A DNA stretch of 64,000 nt from Paragonimus westermani (GCA_008508345.1 QNGE01000997.1:127683-191682); one strand, 5' to 3'. Counted from the stretch's first letter, positions 11,601-27,800 are shown. Translations and numbers: made by a program. The notes: generated from the letters alone by a model not told the origin.

Positions 11601-14600
11601 GCATCATCCAGTTGACCACAGAAATCTATGAGCGTTCTCGAAAAACCTTCATAATGCTTACTGAACGATTGTTAGATATCAGCTGCCACGTGATTCCGAA
11701 GTAACAGCTCATTGATATTGCTTATTTTCAAACTCACACCATTATATTAGTGTTGTTCTCTTTATGTCACATTTAATGCGACTGTAACTAATGTGTGCTT
11801 ACTGGATCCACCTCGCAACTTTTTGTGCTGAACCGAATTTGAAGAATTCCGCATGCATACATTTGGTTGTACTTTCTCTGAATATTTCGAAAGACCGAAT
11901 AATCGGAGCCCTGTGGGGATGCAACAGACTACTGTGGAAAACCCATTCAGAAGAGTGAGTTTCAATACATATAAATATTATGCCAGGCGGAATTGCTAAT
12001 CTCTGCCATACACAAAACAGAACTTCGTTTGGTTTGCGTTATCATGTACACAGTTTCCTACAGCGTTTAGCTGATTATCGCTCTATGTTATTTCTCGGAA
12101 TATGGAAGTGCGAAAATGACACCAAACTAAGCAACACACTGAAATCGATAAACCATCAGTCTTCCCACGAAGAATTGGACATTCCCATATACTCACTGTT
12201 TATTGAATAGTCGAAGCTCTTGCAGCGTTGCTGAAATTCTCTCTTCTTTCATTGGTGAGTACGTGTAAACTACTGACAGGCAGGCGACCGTTTTTTCTCA
12301 TCTGATCGAAGAAATTAAATGAACGACCTACTCTTCAGTGTTTTTAAAACTCCGCTTGTTACCGAATGAACCACAGACTACTGAAAGGTTCCATGATGTC
12401 GCTTAACAGTTATTTCATTTGAGATTGCACCTCAACTAATGTTCCGACGAGGGGATTCCACAGCATGCATGAAAGCGTATTCTTAGTTGCACAACATACA
12501 TTTCCTAAAGGATACAGGGGTTTCGGGGTAGTCCTTGGTAAATTTTTTAGATTTCTTTTGACTTTATCCAACCATTCATGGAAAAGTTAGTATCATCGCT
12601 AGGTTAAATCCGAAAGCCGCCATAAGTCTTGTGAGTATTGCGGTTAAATATCCTTCAGTATTGCGCATTATGGATAAATGCTTTGTGTGGACGTTCAATT
12701 GCACTTTGTCTTCTCGTTCAGTGGTTATTTGTTTCCGACCACCACCGTATGAATCAAAGTCAGTTCCATCAATTTGGATTCTTAAAAGAGTCAACATTGC
12801 GGTTTTGTAGTCCCTAATAGGTGGGCCTGACCTTCACCTTGGTTGTACAAAGTTCTGTTAAAGCCATGCTTGTTTGTCTTGGCTGACAGCAATATTGACA
12901 AGACTCCACTGCTCATTGATCCAGATGCAATTGACTGAAGAGTGTCAGTGGGGTGAGTGTGCACGGTTTGTCACTCCTCTCATCCTACTGAGTTCCAGCT
13001 GGCAAATCGGTGTCGGATCGTGGAAATGCCTGACCATCGTCCTCTTGTACTGCGAGTAGAATATAAGTATTGGCTAATTTTTTGTTCGCACGGTATCGAC
13101 CATTTCTGGACGAAAAGTGCAGGAGAGTTATGAATGCTCTTGACGCGCGGTGAAATGGCCGTCAATTATCATCACTGACGGTATAATGATCTTCACATGG
13201 AGTTATGAAATCCAATACAAAAGTCATGATAGTTAGAGACAGAAACGCACTGCACAAGCAAATCTGCATTCATAATCAATAAAGTAACGTTGATGTCTTG
13301 TGTACTGTTGGCGAATTGGCTGCGATACTGCTGAATAAAAAAAGAACCAGTTTCGGTCAGTCCTGTCAGCGGTCTTTATGCAAGACTACTGTATACCTAC
13401 GTATTTTCACATATACCCTCATATATATATATATAAATTATACCATTCAAACCCACTTCTTGGCAGAATCTCCACAACAGACATAACGTTGGACGACTAT
13501 TTGCACAGAAGGAATGACCAATTTTGTGAACACAGCGTACCATACCATAATGGAAAGGGAGTGCGTTTCTTGTCGTTACTGCTGAGAATGCTGACCAAAA
13601 GCACTAGCTGTTCTCTTTAGCTTAATCTAAGAAAGCCCTATACAGGGCAGCTTTACAGCTGAAGCCCACATGGCCACAGTACAGGCCAAAATATTACTGC
13701 TCGTCCATTACTGCCGACCTAACTCGGCACACATAAGCAGAACACGACGTGACAATCAATGGATTGGCGCACGTAAAGCATGTCTAGTAATGAGTGAACA
13801 TGGCCAAATTCTATTTTCTAAGTTACTGTTGGGTACAGCACATAATGGTAAGATTTGTGTGCATTAAATTCAGGATAACAAACAAGACAGCCTGACTAGA
13901 AGGGCTTAATGCAGTCGCACAGTTAACTCATTTTACCTTATTTTCACCTTCAGGTTTACTCGGAGGAAGGTAATGAATACTGATGTTCTGTTCATCCAGA
14001 AGGTTTCAGAGAATATTCGCTAATCGCCTCACGGCAAACCAGCCATGGGCTGACTGAATTTTGCTCAAGAATTTCACGCCAGTTGCTTACAAGTGGTCTT
14101 CGGTGCAAAAGCTTTCTCAATAAGTTAGAACAGTAATGGATATAGCTTGACAACTCGACTGACGCCTTTGACAAAGCGCAAAGGACATAAAGAACGAAAA
14201 GCAAAAAACAGTCCAAAGGAGGCATTTGTGTTTTTAATCTGCCTCACGAAGAAAGTAAGTTGTTGCAGCGGATCACTCATTGAAGTAAATCCGTATTTAC
14301 CAGACCTTACTGTGCAGAAAGAGGGATTACAAGAAGTCATACACCTAAACTAACGCTACGACTGGTCAAGGGATGGATTCCCGTTTCTCTTGTTTCGCAT
14401 AGCGTTTACCATTTTATCCCCAGCTTTCCATAAATTCATACTGTCAGAAATGAGAGTACACTCCACTCTAGGATAGCTGAATACTCTTTGAAATGGCCAA
14501 TGGCCAATATATCTTGGATATATAGGTGATTTTATGCGCATTTTCTCAGAGCCCTATCAACTACAAAAACTTATTAGAACGTCGCTATCTGGCTTATCCA

Positions 14601-15617
14601 AAACTATCTTTCTCTGCATTTACATTCATTAAACCCAGTACACCTGTTACTTTGTCATCATCGTTCTGGAATGCGCGCCCAAAATCTGTTTACCGTCATT
14701 ACAAATGATACCGTTTTCTTTTGAAAACACGTCACGTCACCGAGGGAAACTTGAAAACTGACCACCTTTCGAAAAGTATTTGTTGTCACACATTCTTAGA
14801 ATGATTGCCTATAACAAAGCTAAAGAATACCGCTAACAGCCTGAATAGTTCTGGCACCGGATGGGTGTAATGTTAATCGGTATATGGAATTAGCTTGCTG
14901 GTTGTCACTGAAAATTACTCATGTCTCTCCTCTCAACTGTTCAATTTGAAGTGCTTCGACAACGTATTGCCTGCCCCTGTATAATCTATCGCATTTGGTA
15001 ATACCCACTTGAGTATTTGAAGCACTGAGCCGATTTCATAATCGGTTGTGAATAAACAAAATAGCTGACAGTTACAAGTCACTTCAAATCCAGCATGTAC
15101 AGCAAGGACATGGGAAACTTTTGACGTCGCGTGGGCAAAACTTGCTCTTTAAACGAAAGCATCTTCAGTGGAGAACGAAGAAGACTGACAGCGGTTAGTT
15201 GCAATTTAGCAGATCACGTGACCTCTAACGCTGTTGAGATTGAGCTGAGTTTGAAGGTCGTTGATGACCATAACGAAAATAATTCTTGAAATCAGAATGT
15301 ATATTAAGTATTCATGTGATGTCCAAGTACTCGCGTAAAATCACGGAAAACGGATGGTCATAGGCTATGTGACGTTGTTCGCGAACTCAACCATAGAGCT
15401 GTAGAGCAGTTTGGATAGGTGAGCCTTTCTATGAACTTCACAGAGGACGGCGTCATACCAGGGTAATCGATTCAGACTACCGTTGAACCCACCTGTCACT
15501 AGGATTAGTCGCAGCGGGAATTACAGGGGGGTTGGGGAATCAAATGGGTAATCCTCAAAAAACAAAGTTAATGTGGTTCATGAGATTGTGTAACAATGGT
15601 GTGGTGGTCAATGTGGA
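8646..15617. other. no recognisable gene
   Basis: Many open frames of 60-80 codons, none with a recognisable domain and none longer than chance predicts. There is a pure AT run at 13421-13435. No tRNA or long repeat was recognised. Confidence 0.55.
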
Positions 15618-15815
15618 TGCCTGATGAAAGCGTGGCCGCTGTCGTAATCTCGGTCTTGGCAAGACTGTGCACTATCAACAAGCTCCCGCCAAAGCAAAAC
15701 TCGAGTATAGTGCTTCTTTTCCAAAAAGGTTGGTTGGAAAGTATATCGGAATGTGAAGGCTGCGATCAACTGAGCGATGTATGATTGGAATTTAGTAGAG
15801 TCCTTAGTATTCAAC
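15618..15815 (+). repeat. dispersed ~200 bp repeat, copy A
   Basis: The copy runs from GCCTGATGAAAGCGTGGCC through GTGCTTCTTTTCC to a core reading GGTTGGAAAGTATATCGGAA and GTGAAGGCTGCGATCAA. The same ordered blocks recur at 31733 (minus), 32155, 37795, 53657 (minus) and 53949. Copies differ substantially from one another, so the family is old. No coding capacity or pol III boxes were seen, and class is unknown. Borders are approximate. Confidence 0.55.
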
Positions 15816-18800
15816 AACTCTGTAGCAGAACCGTCTAATCTAGACGGCTGGCAACCCTGACGGCTTAGACTTTTGAGGAGACAACGGGACACCGCAAGTC
15901 AGCTGAATTATGAAAGAGTTTTCGGCATCAAAATGAGCATAAGCATCAATATAACCACCATGATTGCCTAGAGTGAACTTAGTGTTTGTGGTAGATTGAG
16001 GTGCACTAATATCGCAGACGGTGGCGTTGAAAAAATACTTCAGACAAAACATGCGCTCAACAATTCACTGAATAAATTGTCTTCATTCCACACAAAGGAC
16101 CTTGTGAACGTGAGAGTTGGAGGCTGCTAGCAGTGTTTATGAAACAGCAACCGAACATAACTTGTGAAGGCTAAAAGATAAAGTTTTCTAAGCACTAAGT
16201 TATGATTTCCAAACCTGCTGCTTCTTGTAATAAGTACGTCAGTTAGAAAGTCATATGTTCTCTCGGGCGTCGTGACTTCTGTGAAGTGACAGGGACACAC
16301 CAAAAAACCTAAGACGTACAAAAATTTAATGGGACACAACACTTTGAATCAAACGGCCGAAATATTCCCAATATGGCAACGCGTGTTATGTAGACATGTG
16401 GACAAAAGCAATTGGACCACTTAACCGGGCTAGCTGTTACGAAGGCTGATATAATGCGATAAAAGTGGTTTCTGTCTCTGCACTACTCCCCTCATGTGGA
16501 TCGGATAATAAATAATGTCGGACACAGCTGAGCCCACACAGAATTGAGAAGAAAACATACAATACTGCTGGCCTGCACTTATCTCAGCAGTAGAAAATAA
16601 AACAGCAAATTAATATTCGAAAAATACACACCTAGTGATTTGTGAGTATGGACTAGGTGAGTGGTCCAGAAACTTTCATTCTGTTATATTTCACGGGTGT
16701 GTCATCCAGAATGTTGTTAAGCACTTTGCAGAACATAACATTGAACTAAGCTGCCAGGTATATTTTGATTCGGATGGGCACTGGACGGCCTACTGGAAGA
16801 CTGCCTGAGCGCCGTGAATTCATTTACGTGGTACCTGAACAAAAACCGTAGATGCCATCGGTCGTGGGGTCATCGTGGAGCCATGACTGGAAAATTGCCA
16901 ACCCACCTATGGTGAACCGTCACCAGCGAGGTGGAAAATGCGTTAAATGCAAGTAAATTTACCCAATTTTGCTTATTTTGTCTGCCCCAGGTAAAATTCT
17001 TGTCGTTTAACGCAATGTTCAGTTTGCCTCTCCGGTTAATCAAGTCCCAGTTGCCTAATACCTGATGTGATTAAAGTCCAAAAGTTTTGTTTGGTTTCTC
17101 ATCCAGAATTTCCAGTCGTCTGCTTATATCTGATTCTATATATAATGCGCCATTATGTGCTTCTGACTTTCCTTCGCCCTTTTTGTTCGTTTTCTGGTTT
17201 AAAACGTACTTTTGGATAGTCTCTCCTTTTTTGTTTTCCGGAGCTATGAGTTCACTTTCTTAATAGTACTGATTGGCAAGAACTTCAAGTCACTCACTTT
17301 CGTTTCGTGGTCCTTCAAATCTACACTGAATGCGGGATTTATGAGAGTTGAATCGCAAGTGGTGAGACGTATGTTACTTCCGGTGACCTGTATGTGCACG
17401 TGCCATCTATTTATTGTTACTGTGACGGGACAATCCGGAAATAGATATCATTCGAATAGAGATTGAAAACTCAACCTATTCACCTGTGATTACTGCACTC
17501 GGTAATGCCCTCTAGCACTTGCAGCTCCTCACTACAAACACAACATTCTGGTTGGACTATTCCACAATTTGCTAACTGTGAAGATGGCAAGTCTGCATTA
17601 GTTTTTAAGGATGTGAAATGTCTCGCAAAGCAATTTACTTGTATACCTGCTTGAAAATCAATTTCAAACGAATTCGTGGAATACAACAAGCTGTTGTTCT
17701 TATCCTTTGTTAGGACAAGTTGTTTCAGAATACACAGACAGAGTGTTTGTCGATCTAAATTGTTAGCCTTCATTCCAAATTCTGTCATCTATGTTTTACA
17801 GTGAGTGAAAAGTTTTCAAGCGTGAAGGTGTGCACCCACCATCGAGCAATCTTGGACAGTGCCAACGCTTAACACAAACTTTACAAAGAATGTGACAGTA
17901 TGTAATTTTTAAAGTTTCCAGTAAACTGTTCAGACGAAAGTGAACTAGTTTTTTGCATTACTAAGTGGTAAAGAGTTATACGAATTACTGTAAACAATGA
18001 CCATCAGATTTCTTTTAAAAAGCAAAGACATTCACTTTTTCCCTTTTCGCGTGCAACCTTATAAATGAAACTTCATACTTTGAGCTAATTATAACAACGT
18101 ACCGATCTGTTTCCATTTCAACAGTTTATTCCACCGTTTACACAAGATCAGAATCCCTGGTCAGAAATTGAAATATAGGAGTCGATTTAATTTAAAAATC
18201 GGTTCACTTTTAGACGTTGGATTTTTCATTCAAAAAAATCATACCCTCGATAGATAGGATCGAACACGCCTACAGGCACAAGCTTATGTTTGGTAGTTTA
18301 CTGGTTGCCGAACTACTGGGGACAGTCAGAGTTAAAGTCCAAATTGACCTAGGTAGTGAACGTTCTAGTCATACTTCACTGATGAGTAAGCTGAATAACG
18401 CTCATATTTTCCACCGGTTGCCCGATGCGCCCCTTTCACCCCGACCTTTGGGGGATGTGTTTAACATAGTGAATCGACTACCACTGATGTGAACTTAATG
18501 AAGAGATGGTCAAAACCCTGGTCTCAAAATCACATGAACAAAAGTGCAGCCCCCGATTTGGATAACAGTATGAACTCTTGTTAAGGTCCCCTAGTAGTAC
18601 AACTCTGGATAAGTGGTAACACCCATAAGACCGTTTGTTTACCTGTTGCGTATTCTTACTACCAAAAAACAGTCAACGCCACAAACTACACTAAACTGAC
18701 AATCATCTGAAGTTCGGAGCCAGTCTAAATCTATATACAGTTCTTTCCTGCAATCATGACATCTACACCTATATCTGGACTCCGTTAAGTTTGTGCCTAT

Positions 18801-21800
18801 TAGTAGAATGAAACGTGCGAATGGTTTACTAAATTCTGCAGCAAGGCGCTCCCTTAGAACTCTGGCCTCTGACTTCCACGAATCATGTTGTTGTGGTAAA
18901 CAGAGCAAGTCACACGATTTTGTTGAAATTTCATTGGGACTTCTCAGAACTCTGACGCGGGAAAATTAATGGTTATCAAGATGTTAATGCAGTCACACCT
19001 TACCATTTTACCTAAGGCTGGGCAGTAATGGTCATGTGAATAAAATATATCAAATACACCCACGAGCTATGGTCTGTTCCCATGCGTCTCGGTACTAGGG
19101 TGTAGGACTGCCTCCACTTTCTTCAAAGGTTGTAAGAGAACAACATTCTGTGGACAACAATAAACCCAGTATTCAGGTGGATCTGATTTGCACTCAACGG
19201 GTAAAACAGAGCTGGCAGTTAAGAAGGCCAGCTGATTAGGCGATGAGCTTCGGAATCGAAGCAGCAAAGACTTTGAAAAATACTTAAAATTAATGACTTA
19301 ATCTGTGAGATTTTATCACATGTGACGACGACTGGAAGTTACCAGCCGATAAGAAGCATTTCCCCCTGAAAGTAAATTGGCCTAGAACAGGTGGACAAGC
19401 GCAGATTCACTGAACTATGATGTAAGTTATTTTGCAGTTACAACCACAACGTATGTAAGCCACACCTGTACATGTGAGTTTCTTGTTCTAATCACTCGTC
19501 CAACGGGATTATGCTTAGCCTGAAACCATTTACAAGTGTAGCGTGACACTGTTTTGGTTGGTATAAACGATGACCACAGAGGAGTCGACGGACGCGACTG
19601 ACTAGATGCTTCGTTGGGAGCAATGGTCGTACGTCAGTTATACCTGGACAGCGTACGATAACCACAGATGGTATATCATATGACGTATTCTACCAAACTT
19701 AGCAGAATAAATGAACTGTATTCTGTAGTCATACTTGCTTCGATTTTGCCATACATCCTCGAATAAAACATGGTTTCAATAGCATTCGTATCCCCAACCG
19801 GTTGAAAACATTACATGCTTGAAAGTTATAGAAAATTTTCGCAAGTTGAGGATTACTAGACAATAAATGCAGCGTTCGCATAGAGGCTACGACCAGCCCA
19901 GTTGGGAAAGAAAACTGTGATTTTCGAGGTTCGCCTCGCCAGACCTCGTCAGTAATGCATATACTTGGCATAACCCCAATTTGAACACCGGTTATTCAAA
20001 TTTTCTGAGTCGCACTATCGGAGGTCTCACCGATCAGACTGTCCTATTGGAGACTTGCAAACTCTCTCAAAAGTGTGGAATTCTCTGATGTAATGATGTA
20101 ATCGCGTGTTGTTAATGAGCCTTCGTCCATTTCTTGAACTTTTTACCTGGCTAATTAATCACGAGTGAAACGAATGTTTGTTTTTAATACAAATCTTGTA
20201 AAATACTGATATTCGTTTTCTGCAACGTGTGCAAAATTATATTCAAAACCTACATCATGATCCTCAATTTCGCGAACTAATCTTCACTTTCGTTCATACA
20301 CCCTCGTGATTCACTAATGTCGAAGTAATGTAGATTCAGCCACCAGTATTTTAAGCTAAATCAAACTGTCATTGCAACTGGCAATTGGAGTTTCCGTTTT
20401 CAGTGGGGTGAAAACACGTATTCATACAAGGAAGATTAAAAAGGTACCAAAACTAAAGGCAAAATTTTGTGGGTTGTGCAAGGAAATCATTTTTCTTCAC
20501 ATCTACATTCCAGAACGGAATCATCACTGGTAACGTTTTATAAACATTAAGATGACCAGAAAAATTACCCTCCGGAGTGATCGTGCAATCTTTTTGACTC
20601 TTGTTAACAATCAAAGTCAGTGCTCTGGACAGAATTAGAACGAAAAATTATATCTCAGTTATCAATCAGTTACTCAGCAAGTTCATCAGAACCGTCAGAG
20701 ATACTCTAGCTGCTTTACCTAGATGACGAGTTGCAGGGAAACCGAACGGCCAAAACTAGCGAAAAGCAGGGCAAGTGATTTTTTCTTCAGTGGAGTAAAA
20801 TGTGCTGATAAGCGCAAATGTTGACGTTTGTAATGAAATATAAACCTATGAATAAAAGCTGTTTAATACTGTAAACTTTAGTATGGGACACTGTTTCCCT
20901 TCAGACAGCTGGTGATTGGATAATAACACACTCAAACAACTGGCGTCCATCATTTGTAATAATGTTTTGAACTGAACCCACTGGGTTCATTTAATTTTGT
21001 CCTTCAGCTGAAACCAGGTTGGACTATTTCTCGTAGTGTACTTCCACGCACGAACAGCTGCGTCGTTGGTCTCCACGTTTAGCTTGGTAGCGTACAACAA
21101 TCCGAGCTTCCGATAAATACCAAAACTATATAGTGGTGTGTTATTGTCTGTTTTCACAAGCTTTACCAGTCTGTTACGATTTTCTCTTGTTGACGGTCAA
21201 CTTGTCAGAATGCATCCAATATCTGTTGAAGGATCAATTCTTTTTCGTTCTCTACAAAACAGGAGTGTAATCTCATAAAATTACGAAACTGTTCAGCGCA
21301 ACAACTAATTAAAAAAATTGCTGATACACTGAAGGTTTGTTGAATGAATACTTTCATAAACTCACCGGCTTATCACAATCTAGCGAGAATCAAGAGTGTA
21401 TGGAATTGCGGACGATAGAACATTGCTTTGGTTCATTAATAAAGAGCAAGTACAATCAAGTGCACGATAACTGTTGAGCTCCTTTTTCCTTCTGAAATAA
21501 AAAAGCGGTAAACTTTCTCCAGAATATCTAACTCGTAAAGTTTACTTTGGAATTGATATTATTTTCCTGTTGAAATTTGGTTTGGGCATAAAAAAACCGT
21601 TAATTAGGATATACTGCTCATTTTGTACATTGCCTGGCAGTTGCTCACACTTCACCACAAATTTTATTTTCCTAGATCACAATCGTCAAGGTGCATTTTG
21701 CAGAGATATCTTAGTTGGTACTGTGACACAGTAGAGATATTGGGTGGTAGGAGGACCCTATGCTCTCTAAGGCAGAAATACACGACTTATTTTTGTGATT

Positions 21801-24800
21801 AGGATCATCACATGTTCCCCTGTGGAAGCCTAATGGGTGACAACGATGCGAAATTGAGACAAGTCTTGAGGATCTACTCCTTTAGTCTGTACACACCTTT
21901 GCCCTGCTGCTCAGACTAAGACAAGCAACGCGATCTGTAAAGTGGAACATGATTACCTATGAGTGTAAATAAAATGCTTCATAGTACGCGAACTTCCTAC
22001 CGAGTGTAAAACAAGGTTGAAGTCAAAGATGTTCTTGATTCTTTTGAAACGCCACTGAAATCTGTGGCTTAGGTGGTCATAGGGAAAAGTTTTGGGGTGA
22101 AAAATAAATGAACCGAATAAAACAACTTGAGCATTTGGCCGCTAATAAGTTGACACGGACCGTGTTATTATAAAGCCTTAAGGTCATTTTCATCTGGAGA
22201 CCTCACATAAATGAAGCATATACGGAAACAAGAAAAGTAGCCGTCACAAAATTACACTACTGTGCTGTCTGTTATTCTCCTTTTCTACTGGTGTACTTGT
22301 CCAAAGCTGTCGAGCCGTGCATACCTCAGGCGTAAAGTAAATCCGATGTATCGCCAACCAGTCGATACTGCAACTATCCCTCTTCACGTGAATTGTTTGT
22401 CCCGCAATTAGTACTTGCATGAAGAGCACTTTATGTTGGATTTCCTCTGCCAGATCTAGTGACGAATATCTAAACTAACCAAGTTAGAAGAACAGAAAAT
22501 CTAGGCGTCCTTATGATTGCGCTCAAGCGTGTGGACAACTTACAGAAGAACCCAGAGTTCTTGAGATACTAGCACGCGCTACTTCACATTGCCAAACGCC
22601 ACTGTACAGGTATGGTAAAGATGCTGGTGAACAGTTTTTACCAGGGTGAGGTGAATAGACTTTATTTTGACTGAGCTCCAGTGCAACAGTAAATGTTTCT
22701 CAGCTCAAACTGGCAAATAAACGCGATATATTCACAAGAATTCAACACCTGGATTTCAATTACATTTGTTCTTACTTTGTGTAAAATGACTCGTCCACTT
22801 TATTTAAAGCATGACAGAGCTAAACGTTTGGGTGGCCGAATCGTTTATGCAAATTTAGCGGAGCTGAATCTCTATGTGTTGACTTCCTTATCTAGAGTGA
22901 GTTGAACGTTGGAGAACCTTCGAAAAGTGAGACAATGAATATATGCGGTGTGCAGTGGACCAACCGTACTAGAAACAGTGCTGTGAAATAATTACCACAC
23001 GCCGAAAGATACTTGGGAGAAATCTTTTGAGCTGGGTTGTCTACTTAGACAATACTTCAGTCAGGTTTGAACATGTTAGAGCGGCGCACCTGTTTGAATC
23101 CTGTAATATGGACAGTTTGACAACAGCTCTAAGGAACAACAACACACTAGGGGGTAGAACATGAGAATGAAGGAAATAAGAGTGAGGAAATCAGAACATC
23201 GCCCTTGTTTGATGGTAGGACCATTCTGGATTTATCAGGATAAGACAATAGTGATTTTTTGATCCATTGACACTCTATGGCAGACAGGATTTTCACCTTA
23301 CTGCTTGTAACTGGCACCATTCTGAGTAACTTAAATATAACTTGTTTGTTATGGTGCAGCAGCATTCCATAAGTGTTCCAAGGATCGATCGCACGATTGA
23401 CTGGTAACAACTTTTGATAATCAAGATAGCTAACTTTTGTTGCCCATGGAGATTATATTGAGCTTATTCACAAATTCTGCTCTCAGTAACTTCCGAACGT
23501 CGTCCTTCGTTCCAAAGCAAAATGTTTCTTCCGATCTACTTATATACGGTATAGACGTTTCTGCAACTGTGTGCAAAATAATGAGCGGAAGATGATGCAG
23601 AAGACTGTAAACCTCACGTCCAAAACTGCGGAATTGCCACTGACTTGATGCGATTCAGTATGCTCCGTCTGTGGCTGAACATAAATCGGTCAGAAGAGCT
23701 GTACTAGAAGCCATGTCGGAACCTTATATTATTATAGCTTTTATAAATCAACCCGGTGTTTGCTAGTTCTTTTTAAACGAGCCCCCATAATTAAATACAA
23801 GTATGTCTGAAAAATGCAGGGTACTATCAAAACGGTGAAACACTAAACCTTGCGAAGGGGCTGGTATATGTGCATTGACTAATTCATACAAGAGAAGCCT
23901 AAAGTTCCTGGATAGGAGACTGTAGAGCATCTTATACATTTGCCAAGATTTGTTTATATTAAAAATAAAACGAAGTGTATCATATGCATTTTATGAGATA
24001 TATGTTCACAGATATGTTGGGTGTATCCTTGCTGATCGTTTGAGTATGAGTAAAGTTACTTCCCGACATTGTGTTGAATCCGGTTTCATTTTTTCAGAGG
24101 GCGATCTCACACAAGTTTGGCTGCTATGACTACGTGGATTCAAATTCATCAGCGCTGTATATGCCGTACGCAGTTCCGACATTAACTTGTTTGGTTTTAA
24201 GTACTGTACTGTCATTTAAACCAACCACCATTGCAAAAGTGACTGTTCTAAACGTTGATTGCTGACGGATAAGAATCACCCTACACTTCGCCTTTACGTG
24301 CACTGCTTGTCATATGTAACTTCTACTAAGGTTTAAATATTCATACATGTCAATCTGTAAATCAATCTTTGGATTTTCACACCCTTCCTTCACATTTGCG
24401 CCAGACAACTTCAGTGTAAAAGTGCCCGGCTTGCCGCGAACTTTATGTTGATGAACTTGAAACTCGGATTCGACTTAACTTCTGCATTGCTAAAAATGTG
24501 ACGCTGTTAACTCATACTTCATACGAATCCCCTGGTTTAATAGCCGAGCGGGCAAAACGGAATCTTGGGACCTAATGATATACTCAGTAGCTTCACTGAA
24601 TAAGTCTAGTTTAAAACGAAACCAGGAAGCGGCCAGTTCATGAACGAATGCATCTGGGATCCAATAAACTGAAATCTTACAGATAGCTACGTCAACCAAC
24701 TTGTCAAATTTAAAGGTTCACTTCCCACTTCTGCTATTCAGCGTTCAATTTGAAAGACTTAGATCGGTGTACTGTTAAACTGAACATTTTGCGAGTTTGG

Positions 24801-27800
24801 GAAATTTTAGCAATCAGTCTTCGATGATTCCGCATTAGTATTGAGCCTTCAAAATGGCAGCTCACTTGACATGGCTCGAAAATATTAAAATCGAAACGAC
24901 TCGAAAACCGGATGCGTATGTTTTAAAATTTAACCACACTTCAAAAAACCACAGCGCAATACAGTAATAAGCTTAGCTCGATGTGCTTATTCATGAATTT
25001 GGATAAAGAAAACTTTGCAATTTGCTTCAATAAAACTGTTTCCGACTACAATTCTACTCTGATATACTAAACCATTCGGACTGATCGAAGAATATGTTGT
25101 CCGCCACACTGTCGGATTAAACATAGCCAAGTAAAGTTAACACCAACACTTCACTAGAGCCTGTCATTACAACTGTACACAGCTAGCTTCCCTTTCGATC
25201 TGCTTTGCATGTTGACTTTTGCATTTTAGAATCGACTGTCGAGAGAAGCTGCACCAAGTACATACGATATTTCCGTTTATCGATTTGCCCCCAGCCTACG
25301 CGCCGCTCACAGCTTCACCTAGCTGGATACTAAATTTCGTCAGCAGTACAAGTTTGAACTACAGGTGAATTAGGAATTCAACACCTATCCAATAGTTTTT
25401 GTCCTAGTGTGTTACCACCGGTCCGATTTAATTGTGTTGAGGATTACAACTAATATGACTACTAATAACTTCAAGGAGTAGTATGTAATCTGCAAACGTA
25501 CACTGATGACTTGACATGGAAATACATCGACGGATATTCAGAACCGAAATAAATACGTAGTTGAACACTTATCAGTTGGATAATTCGCCATTATTAATGC
25601 AACCAGAATAGCTTGCACTGGTGTAAATTTATGTGGTATCCCCAGTTCACATAGGAAGCTATTCATTACGATGGGCGACAGTTTAGACGCAGTGAGACCT
25701 CAACCATTTCCTACGTATATACCCGTGATTCGACAATAACTGTACATTCGAATGTCTCGTTGCTAGCTGCAACAACATCAACATTTTCGTTTGCATAGGA
25801 AGCGGTCAGTCATCATGATCCTAAAGTTGTTCAGCGAGGATGGCAACAGGCGATCGGACAAGCCAACGTGAGTAACCAACACGGTGCACCTAGTTGAACG
25901 CCATCAAGAATTTGCTTCTATGGACTAGAGTTATTTTTTAAATTTCGCATTGGAATGGATGACAGAAACCGGAACTGAACGTTCTTATGCTATATCTCTC
26001 TAGTTAGAACCACTGATTGTGCATTTAAGGAAGATAAACTCACCTTTCCTGGTTGACGAATTGAATGGAATCACCATCATTTTGAGCTATGGAACTACCT
26101 ATGTCTGTTAAGGTTACATAGTGTGGCTTTGAAAAAGTATCGTGTACTCTCTGTCGGCTTGTGACCCACACGTTGAGCTACAGCCCCAAGCAGCCTAGTA
26201 ATGGTTTCAGGAATGGCCACGTGATATTTGAATTTTTACGTCTACCAGGTCACAATAAGCTACCGGTTGTGCCCTTCATTTCAGTTACCTTGTCCAACTG
26301 GTTTAAAAAACACCTTGCTCAGTTAGATAAGTGGCAGTAGAGGCCAGCAGTATTTACCAAATCTCGTGTAATCAATAGATACAATAAATAAAACAGTGGC
26401 TTCATTATCACTCTAATCAACGGTAATCGGACAGTGTAAAAAGGAATAGTTTAGTTAGCAGTAGTGTGCCAGATTGTGATCCAATTTATTTTCTCTCCAC
26501 ACTACAGCGGGAAAACAATTGTTCAAGGTTCCTTTGAGAGCAGGCTACGTTGAACCCCATTTCTTCAGATAAAAACGACACGTGCAATAAGCAGAAATAC
26601 GTAATACTGCTGGCGAACGTAAAGAAGTCCATTATTCCAACTTATCATGATTACCACTTGCAACAAACGACGAACTTCAACCAGGCACTTCGCGATAAAC
26701 CAGATAATACGATAAAATGTGTCAGTATTGAAGTGAAAGTAATGTGACTAAAACAGCTGGATTGGCTGCATATTCAACTGTTACCAGCGTAGTCGATTGT
26801 GGACATACAAACATGCCGGTTAAAAGGGTGATAGATGGAAAACCGGATGACAGAATTGTAAACTGTCAAACACGGATAAACATTTGAGAGATGGAACAGA
26901 AAATAAGCTACGCTAATATCGGTAACGGGACACAACAATCATATATGAATCCATGCAAAGCTCAACTACCATGCCATTATATTTTGTCTACCAACTTATT
27001 CATCCCGTCAAAATATCTCACTGTAACTCTGACAGCATTGGGTCAACTACACTCATAAAAATGGAAAACCCCTTCGGTTTAGACTGCTGCAGACACTGAG
27101 GTATACAAAAAGTTGTACCAATAGTATTTCCGTCAAAAGTAGCCAACGATATCAAGTTATCACACTTCCATAGACTTGGGAGTGACCAGTTGAGGAAATA
27201 TGGATGCATTTGAGCAAACAAACATCTGCACATTGTTTTGGCCTAATTTTTCCATTGATAACTTCAAAGCAAATCAAAAAACCACTTCGTCATTTCAGGG
27301 CGAATACTTTGCATTCTAAATTTGTTGCACATACGACGTAAGCAAAGAAACACGTTGGAAATAATGTCGTCAATGAACATCGGTGAAACAAATTTTATGC
27401 TCACTCCTGATCCTGGTATTCATGGCCAAAACATCAGAAATGCTGTTTAGCATAAGCAATTGAGACGCTTTTCAGCCAGATTTCTGTAAAAGGCTGTTTA
27501 ATTAAATTGAATTCTGACACAGTGAAGAGTTTTTGATAATTATCAAAGAACAGACGATTCGTCGTGCTAGGCTTTGAACCATAAAAACTAAGGAAATTCA
27601 GGATGGAGTTAGTAAGACGTTTCATTTTCTCGAACACATTGCACAGAAATACCAGATGAACCAACTCCTCATCATTATGCAGAACAGAAAAATGACTTAC
27701 TACGTTCACTGACCAAAGATGCAACTGTTCACTTTACTTTTCTTAACAAACAGTAGATTTATCGACTACAATTATTTTTCTGTATTGCGGAATGTTTTTA

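Noticed and set aside
12600..12930. Apparent inverted pair around ACCGCAATACTCACAAGACT and ACAGCAATATTGACAAGACT
   Set aside because: Only about 20 bases with several mismatches. Too short to separate from chance in 64 kb.
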